Source of the DNA: Scatosoma sp045652785
GTDB taxonomy: Bacteria > Bacillota > Clostridia > Christensenellales > Borkfalkiaceae
DNA length: 9,310 nucleotides
Reading direction: 5' to 3'
Assembly: GCA_045652785.1 (NCBI GenBank)
Contig: JAZOLF010000120.1
Span: forward strand, 1-9,310
The translations under genes and the position numbers were made by a program. Shown piece by piece: positions 6,000 through 9,310 of this stretch. Below the pieces are notes generated by a model that did not search any database, was not told the origin of the DNA, and saw only the letters and a list, made by a program, of their open reading frames with translations. Every line of letters begins with the position of its first letter. Position 1 is the stretch's first letter.

Positions 6000-6545
6000 T
6001 TAGATTTGTTTCCAGAGTTCTTCGTGGGGGGCTGCGATAATCGACGTCGAAGACAATGCGCCCGACGCTTTTGCGTAGTTTGCGCCCGCTTCGATTGCCG
6101 CCGTGACGTCACCAACTTCGCCCGTCACCAAGAATACGCCTTTACCACCCATACCGCGGGATACGCGCAAGTCGTAGATTTCTACCCTTGCCGTCTTTAC
6201 CGCAACGTCTGCCGCCTTGATGCAGGTAGCCGCCGAGAACGTTTCCAAAACGCCAAGCGAACCTTTCTTTTCACCCGTTTGTGTACCGAACAGCGCTTTG
6301 ATAACCTGTTCGTCAATTCTACCCATAACGGAATGGTCGATAACGTAGCCGTCATACTTGCCCATTACGTGGTCCACCGCCGATTGCACGTTAGAGATGC
6401 TACCCGTCAAAATGATTTCATATTTGCCAGGACAAGCAGGGTGGGAAGATACCATTTCCACACCAGCACTCTTGAGTGCTGCGTCCGTTGCTTCAATCCC
6501 TTTGGGAATGCTTTTGAGTTCAATTACACCGATTGCCTTAAACAT
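6000..6545 (-). CDS. pduT: BMC-T trimeric shell protein with Fe-S site, PduT-like
   Basis: A tandem-domain shell protein of 181 residues; three copies make a pseudo-hexameric tile. The first BMC domain spans about residues 1-88 and the second starts near 96 (SLGVLETFSAATCIKAAD). Cys38, in HPACPGKYE, falls exactly where PduT carries the cysteine that binds a [4Fe-4S] cluster on the threefold axis. The second domain has a glycine-rich loop M-G-G-K-G (132-136). AAGGAC precedes the ATG by 6 nt. It starts only 3 bp after the PduS-like gene ends. PduS is known to pair with PduT, so the two probably form a redox conduit through the shell. A 79-bp gap with a hairpin separates it from the dehydratase gene. 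Confidence 0.94.
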   Translation of the reverse strand: MFKAIGVIELKSIPKGIEATDAALKSAGVEMVSSHPACPGKYEIILTGSISNVQSAVDHVMGKYDGYVIDHSVMGRIDEQVIKALFGTQTGEKKGSLGVLETFSAATCIKAADVAVKTARVEIYDLRVSRGMGGKGVFLVTGEVGDVTAAIEAGANYAKASGALSSTSIIAAPHEELWKQI

Positions 6546-6548
6546 ACG

Positions 6549-7856
6549 TTAGTCCTTATAAATAATAATCTTGTTGCCGTCGATGTACGCCTTACCGTCG
6601 ATCGACGCGTGTTGCGCGATGGAGAGCCCATCGCCCGCCGTCGCAATTACGTCCCCTTTCTTCACAATGTCGCCGTCCTGAATACAGGGCACGCTGGGCG
6701 CGCCGATGTGCGGACGCAGGGAAATTTCTACTTTTTTTACTTCGATGGGCTCGTCTTTATATATCGCGATGCGGTCGAAGAACTTAACGCCCAAAGTGCT
6801 TGCCCACTTGTCGGAAGGAATCATGCGCCATTCGCGTTCTTCCCGCGCTTGCACTTCCGTCTTCCCGACGTAGCGGATTTTGTTTTTCCCGATAACTTCT
6901 TTGTATTGCGTGATGACTGCCTTCGGCGAGATGCCTTGACAGCAAGCCAGCGTTTCGCAAATGCCGCAACCGCAACACAGGTTCGCCGTAATCACCATTT
7001 CGGGCAGAAGTTCCGCAGCGCCCATCGCCGTGCGCACCATTTTGTGCGGTTCCAACGGGTAGCCGAGCAAGTATCTCGGGCATAAATCGGTACAGCGCGT
7101 ACATTGGCAGCAAGCCGTTTCCGCTCTTGATACTGACTTTTTCGCATCCAAGTACTTGGATTGCACCGCCGCCGACGAGTTTGGCAAAATCAACAGCCCT
7201 TTCGTCGTCTTGGTGATCACCGCTGTTTCGGGATCAATCACTCTCCCCATCGACGGGCCGCCGTCCAAAACCGTGTGTGTTTCGGGAACGACTACGCCGT
7301 ACTTCGCAAACACCGTTTCCACAGGCGTACCAACGGGAACTTTGAGCGCGAAGGGTTGGGGAACGTCGCCGCCCACCGTCAACCAAGTTTCCGTCACAGG
7401 CTTGCCGAAGCGAACCAAGTTGCCTACGTTCCACAGCGTTTCTACGTTCATCACGATCACGCCTGCGGTGATGGGCAGGTTGCCAGGTTTCACCACTCGG
7501 CCTGTCGCTTGGTAAATCAAACTGATTTCGTCGCCCATCGGATAGACGTCAGGAAGCACTTTGACGGTCACTTTGTCCACCAACACTTGACCTTCCGTCC
7601 ATTTGAGTTTTTCCGCCGTGTGCGCTTTGACCGCAAGCAGGGCTTTTGGGATCTTCGCATATTCAAGCGTTGCCGTGATGCCCGCAAGCACCAACGAGAG
7701 TTCGCGCTTTAATAAATGATAATCGGAATAAAGAAGGGGCTCACATTCCGCGCCGTTGACGACAAGGGTATCCGCCCCCGCCGCTAACTTCGCATAGGAA
7801 GGAAACCCTGCGCCACCTGCGCCTAAAATACCCGCAGATTGCATCAATTCTTTCAT
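6549..7856 (-). CDS. pduS: PduS-like RnfC-family Fe-S flavoprotein (electron transfer)
   Basis: A 435-residue protein related to PduS and to the RnfC subunit. The N-terminus has the glycine-rich motif GILGAGGAGFP (9-19) followed by VVNGAECEP (32-40), the flavin/NADH-binding region of this family. A ferredoxin-like segment carries cysteines 249, 252, 255 and 259 (C-x2-C-x2-C-x3-CP) and a second cluster region with cysteines 294-306, so two [4Fe-4S] clusters are likely. The last 60 residues look like a small beta-sandwich domain (RPHIGAPSVPCIQDGDIVKKGD). In B12-dependent Pdu systems PduS reduces cobalamin. Here the dehydratase needs no B12, so electron transfer or NAD recycling across the shell is more likely (inference). 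GGCGG lies 5 nt before the ATG. The stop is 3 bp from the next start, that of the Fe-S shell protein, so the two are tightly coupled. Confidence 0.92.
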   Translation of the reverse strand: MKELMQSAGILGAGGAGFPSYAKLAAGADTLVVNGAECEPLLYSDYHLLKRELSLVLAGITATLEYAKIPKALLAVKAHTAEKLKWTEGQVLVDKVTVKVLPDVYPMGDEISLIYQATGRVVKPGNLPITAGVIVMNVETLWNVGNLVRFGKPVTETWLTVGGDVPQPFALKVPVGTPVETVFAKYGVVVPETHTVLDGGPSMGRVIDPETAVITKTTKGLLILPNSSAAVQSKYLDAKKSVSRAETACCQCTRCTDLCPRYLLGYPLEPHKMVRTAMGAAELLPEMVITANLCCGCGICETLACCQGISPKAVITQYKEVIGKNKIRYVGKTEVQAREEREWRMIPSDKWASTLGVKFFDRIAIYKDEPIEVKKVEISLRPHIGAPSVPCIQDGDIVKKGDVIATAGDGLSIAQHASIDGKAYIDGNKIIIYKD

Positions 7857-7889
7857 TTTTACCGCCTTTTATGAACAAAAATCCTTTCG

Positions 7890-8141
7890 TTAGTCAACAA
7901 TACCTACGATCGCCGCATCGGTGGGTACGTCCGCTTTTTGCAAAGCAACGCGTGCAGAACTGCCCGTCGTCACAAGCACCGTTTCACCGATACCCGCACC
8001 TACGCCGCAGTCAACGGCGATGATGAACTCTTCGGTCAACTTGCCGTTTTTCATGATTTGTACTTCCATAAACTTGCTGCCAACCAAACGGTCGTGTTTT
8101 CTCGTGGAGACGATGTGCCCCGTAATGATACCTTTTAACAT
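7890..8141 (-). CDS. pduN: BMC-P pentameric vertex protein, EutN/CcmL/PduN family
   Basis: Pentamers of this protein cap the vertices of the polyhedral shell. The 83-residue length is right for the family. It opens with the short beta strand seen in family members (MLKGIITGHIVST) and a basic RLVGSKFM segment. It then carries the core V-D-C-G-V-G-A-G-I-G-E-T-V-L-V at 43-57 and T-G-S-S-A-R at 59-64, which are the clearest signature. It ends with AAIVGIVD, the usual close of the barrel. AAGGA lies about 10 nt before the ATG. It sits 33 bp after pduL and 33 bp before the PduS-like gene, so all three are probably on one transcript. EutN and PduN cannot be told apart from sequence alone; the name follows the Pdu-like context. 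Confidence 0.95.
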   Translation of the reverse strand: MLKGIITGHIVSTRKHDRLVGSKFMEVQIMKNGKLTEEFIIAVDCGVGAGIGETVLVTTGSSARVALQKADVPTDAAIVGIVD

Positions 8142-8174
8142 ATTTATCTATCCTTTTCTATTATTTTACCAAAC

Positions 8175-8840
8175 TTATTTTACAACCTTGACTTTTGCGC
8201 CGTTGCCGATGCCTACTGCATTCGCATCGTCGGTGTCAACGTGCATTTCCAAACGGAAGTCCTTGTGAACGCGCACTTGCACGTCGTACCAAGTTGTACG
8301 GCGAGTGCCGTTTACATCCACCGTCACGCGGTCAAAGTCTTTCACGCCGAACTGCGCCGCGTCCGCGGGGGACATATGAATATGGCGGTTCGCAATGATG
8401 CAGCCTTCGGAAAGTTCCACAACCCCTTTCGGCCCGATAATACGGATGGGCGCGCTACCTTGCAGGTTGCCCGATTCGCGTACGGGGGGTTTTACTTTTA
8501 AGACGTAGGAGTCGGTCATAGAAATTTCCACCTGCGACGCTTTGCGCAACGGACCGAGTACGCGTACCCCTTCAATGGGACGCATAGACGGGCCAACGAT
8601 GGTGAGAGTTTCCTTGCACGCGTATTGACCAGGTTGGGAAAGGTCTTTGAGCGGCGTGAGTTCGTGTCCCGCGCCAAACAGCGTTTCCATATCCGCCTTC
8701 GATAAGTGAATGTGGCGGTTAGAGATGCCGACGGGAACTTCGTAATTGAACGCGCCTGCCGCTTGCGCAGGGGCTTTGCCTTCCATTTCCGCAAGCACTT
8801 TCTTGACCATATTTGCAATTTGTACCGTTGTGAATTCCAT
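8175..8840 (-). CDS. pduL: PduL-type phosphate acyltransferase (BMC phosphotransacylase)
   Basis: PduL converts acyl-CoA (propionyl-CoA in propanediol use) and phosphate to acyl-phosphate, and regenerates CoA inside the microcompartment lumen. At 221 residues it has the family's usual size. It holds the two PduL repeats: SNRHIHLS at 40-47 and ANRHIHMS at 150-157, whose histidines (43, 45, 153, 155), with His200 in HVDTDDANA, are the expected metal ligands. Residues about 1-20 (MEFTTVQIANMVKKVLAEME) form a short amphipathic helix followed by an A/P/Q-rich linker at 21-30, the usual form of an encapsulation peptide. AAAGGAAAG precedes the ATG. The next gene, the vertex protein, follows after 33 bp. 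An aldehyde dehydrogenase supplying its substrate is expected nearby but is not in the window. Confidence 0.96.
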   Translation of the reverse strand: MEFTTVQIANMVKKVLAEMEGKAPAQAAGAFNYEVPVGISNRHIHLSKADMETLFGAGHELTPLKDLSQPGQYACKETLTIVGPSMRPIEGVRVLGPLRKASQVEISMTDSYVLKVKPPVRESGNLQGSAPIRIIGPKGVVELSEGCIIANRHIHMSPADAAQFGVKDFDRVTVDVNGTRRTTWYDVQVRVHKDFRLEMHVDTDDANAVGIGNGAKVKVVK

Positions 8841-8872
8841 AACTTTCTTTCCTTTTTTATGCCTTTTGCCAG

Positions 8873-8916
8873 CCCGATTGTTCGGGTGGTTTCTTCCTGC
8901 TTTTTAAGCGGAAGAA
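8873..8916 (-). promoter_or_regulatory. Two hairpins in the leader just upstream of pduL
   Basis: Arms 8891-8897 plus 8899-8902 pair with 8906-8909 plus 8910-8916, giving an 11-bp stem with a single bulged base. Arms 8873-8877 and 8882-8886 (CCCGA/TCGGG) give a 5-bp stem. Together with the larger repeat upstream they leave most of the pduL leader structured. Only the purine-rich ribosome-binding region (AAAGGAAAG, close to the ATG at 8840) remains single-stranded. I see no convincing -35/-10 promoter here. Confidence 0.45.
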
Positions 8917-8924
8917 GGGTAATT

Positions 8925-9028
8925 ATGCTACAAAAATAACCGCGTTGAAAGGCACGGGCGCGCATGAATAGCCCGTTCAATCCATACCTGCCCCCATCCT
9001 TTTGATGGGGCGGTTATTTTTGTAGCAT
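8925..9028. repeat. 104-bp element bounded by a perfect 19-bp inverted repeat, with internal hairpins
   Basis: The outer arms are 8925-8943 (ATGCTACAAAAATAACCGC) and its exact reverse complement at 9010-9028. Between them lie two more hairpins: 8954-8959 with 8971-8976 (6 bp), and 8992-8998 with 9004-9010 (7 bp, CCCCATC/GATGGGG). As RNA the block could fold into a multi-branched junction closed by an 18-19-bp stem. On the plus strand the second hairpin is followed by a T-rich stretch and resembles a terminator, but no plus-strand gene feeds it. There is no coding capacity and no obvious target-site duplication (AATT on the left, CCGA on the right). It may be a MITE-like insertion, a structured regulatory RNA, or an mRNA processing site. 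The repeat is certain; its role is unknown. Confidence 0.8.
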
Positions 9029-9053
9029 CCGAAGGGGATGTGCTCCCCTTCGG
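9029..9053 (-). other. Strong stem-loop just after the BMC-H stop codon
   Basis: A perfect 10-bp GC-rich stem (arms 9029-9038 and 9044-9053) closes a 5-nt loop. It starts 23 nt after the stop codon of the shell gene. No T-run follows it on the minus strand, so it does not look like a standard intrinsic terminator. A stem here could protect the 3' end of the shell-protein message, raising its level relative to downstream genes; that role is inferred. Confidence 0.7.
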
Positions 9054-9076
9054 TTACTATTCCGTTTTACCAAAGA

Positions 9077-9310
9077 TTATTTGATGCTGGGCAACAATTT
9101 TTCAACGTCCATATGAGGGCGAGGAATTACGTGCGTAGCAACGATTTCGCCAAGAGATGCAGCCGCAGCCGTACCTGCTTCAACAGCAGCCTTAACAGCG
9201 CCTACGTCACCGGGTACCATAACGCTTACCAAACCGCTACCGATCTTTTCGCTACCGATAAGTACAACGTCTGCTGCCTTTACCATTGCATCCGCTGCTT
9301 CGATTGCTGC
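9077..9310 (-). CDS. BMC-H hexameric shell protein, PduA/EutM-like (5' end cut by window edge)
   Basis: This is a shell protein whose hexamers tile the flat facets of the microcompartment; the central pore passes small metabolites. Only the last 77 residues are visible, because the frame runs open to the window edge at 9310 and the true start lies outside. An internal ATG at 9286 should not be taken as the start: the codons before it (A-A-I-E-A-A-D-A) continue the conserved first helix of the domain. The pore loop K-I-G-S-G, then the strand LVSVMVPGDVGAV, and the C-terminal HVIPRPH-x-DVEKLLP are typical of PduA/PduJ/EutM/CcmK proteins. The K-I-G-S-G loop is the PduA-type pore, consistent with diol and aldehyde traffic. 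It is the most upstream gene seen, separated by 236 bp from pduL. The family is certain; the exact paralogue name is not. Confidence 0.95.
   Translation of the reverse strand, partial: AAIEAADAMVKAADVVLIGSEKIGSGLVSVMVPGDVGAVKAAVEAGTAAAASLGEIVATHVIPRPHMDVEKLLPSIK

Noticed and set aside
6006..7085. Plus-strand open frame of 359 codons opposite the PduT- and PduS-like genes
   Set aside because: It spans two confidently identified minus-strand genes, crosses their junction, and shows no family features.
8992..9022. Plus-strand intrinsic terminator
   Set aside because: The hairpin plus T-rich run fits in shape, but no plus-strand gene lies upstream; the T-rich run is part of the 19-bp inverted repeat.
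8925..9028. Insertion sequence or CRISPR array
   Set aside because: It has no transposase, no target-site duplication, and only one inverted pair rather than regularly spaced direct repeats.
8841..9076. Cobalamin or other known riboswitch
   Set aside because: I see no B12-box or other known aptamer core, and the pathway is B12-independent.

Overview
The window is one stretch of a bacterial microcompartment (BMC) operon, read entirely on the minus strand (from about 9310 down to 314). It encodes a vitamin-B12-independent glycyl-radical diol dehydratase with its shell. The organism is probably an anaerobic, gut-type Clostridia/Firmicutes bacterium. This rests on purine-rich Shine-Dalgarno sites of the AAGGAG type, moderate GC content, an oxygen-sensitive enzyme set (glycyl radical enzyme plus radical-SAM activase), and a gene set resembling the GRM3-type 1,2-propanediol microcompartments of gut Clostridia. 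No species is claimed.

Layout in transcription order (right to left): hexameric shell protein, cut by the window edge (9077-9310); a 236-bp gene-free, highly structured intergenic stretch (8841-9076) with a perfect 19-bp inverted repeat; PduL phosphotransacylase (8175-8840); EutN/PduN vertex protein (7890-8141); PduS-like Fe-S flavoprotein (6549-7856); PduT-like trimeric shell protein (6000-6545); glycyl radical enzyme (3389-5920); its activase (2606-3382); PduU/EutS-like permuted shell protein (2056-2421); EutP/PduV-like GTPase with a lysine-rich tail (1424-2029); ParA/MinD-family ATPase (636-1427); and a small basic K/P/A-rich protein (314-649). Two hairpin terminators (269-301 and 203-239) close the operon. 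Bases 1-200 hold no convincing gene.

How the genes fit together: the activase installs a glycyl radical at Gly819 of the dehydratase, which should convert 1,2-propanediol (or glycerol) to an aldehyde inside the protein shell. An aldehyde dehydrogenase, not in the window, would make acyl-CoA, and PduL would turn this into acyl-phosphate for ATP formation. PduS and PduT probably carry electrons across the shell. The last three genes are translationally coupled or nearly so and look like a module for placing or segregating microcompartments: a ParA ATPase, a small basic partner protein, and a GTPase whose tail repeats every 7 residues. That module is the most interesting part of the window.
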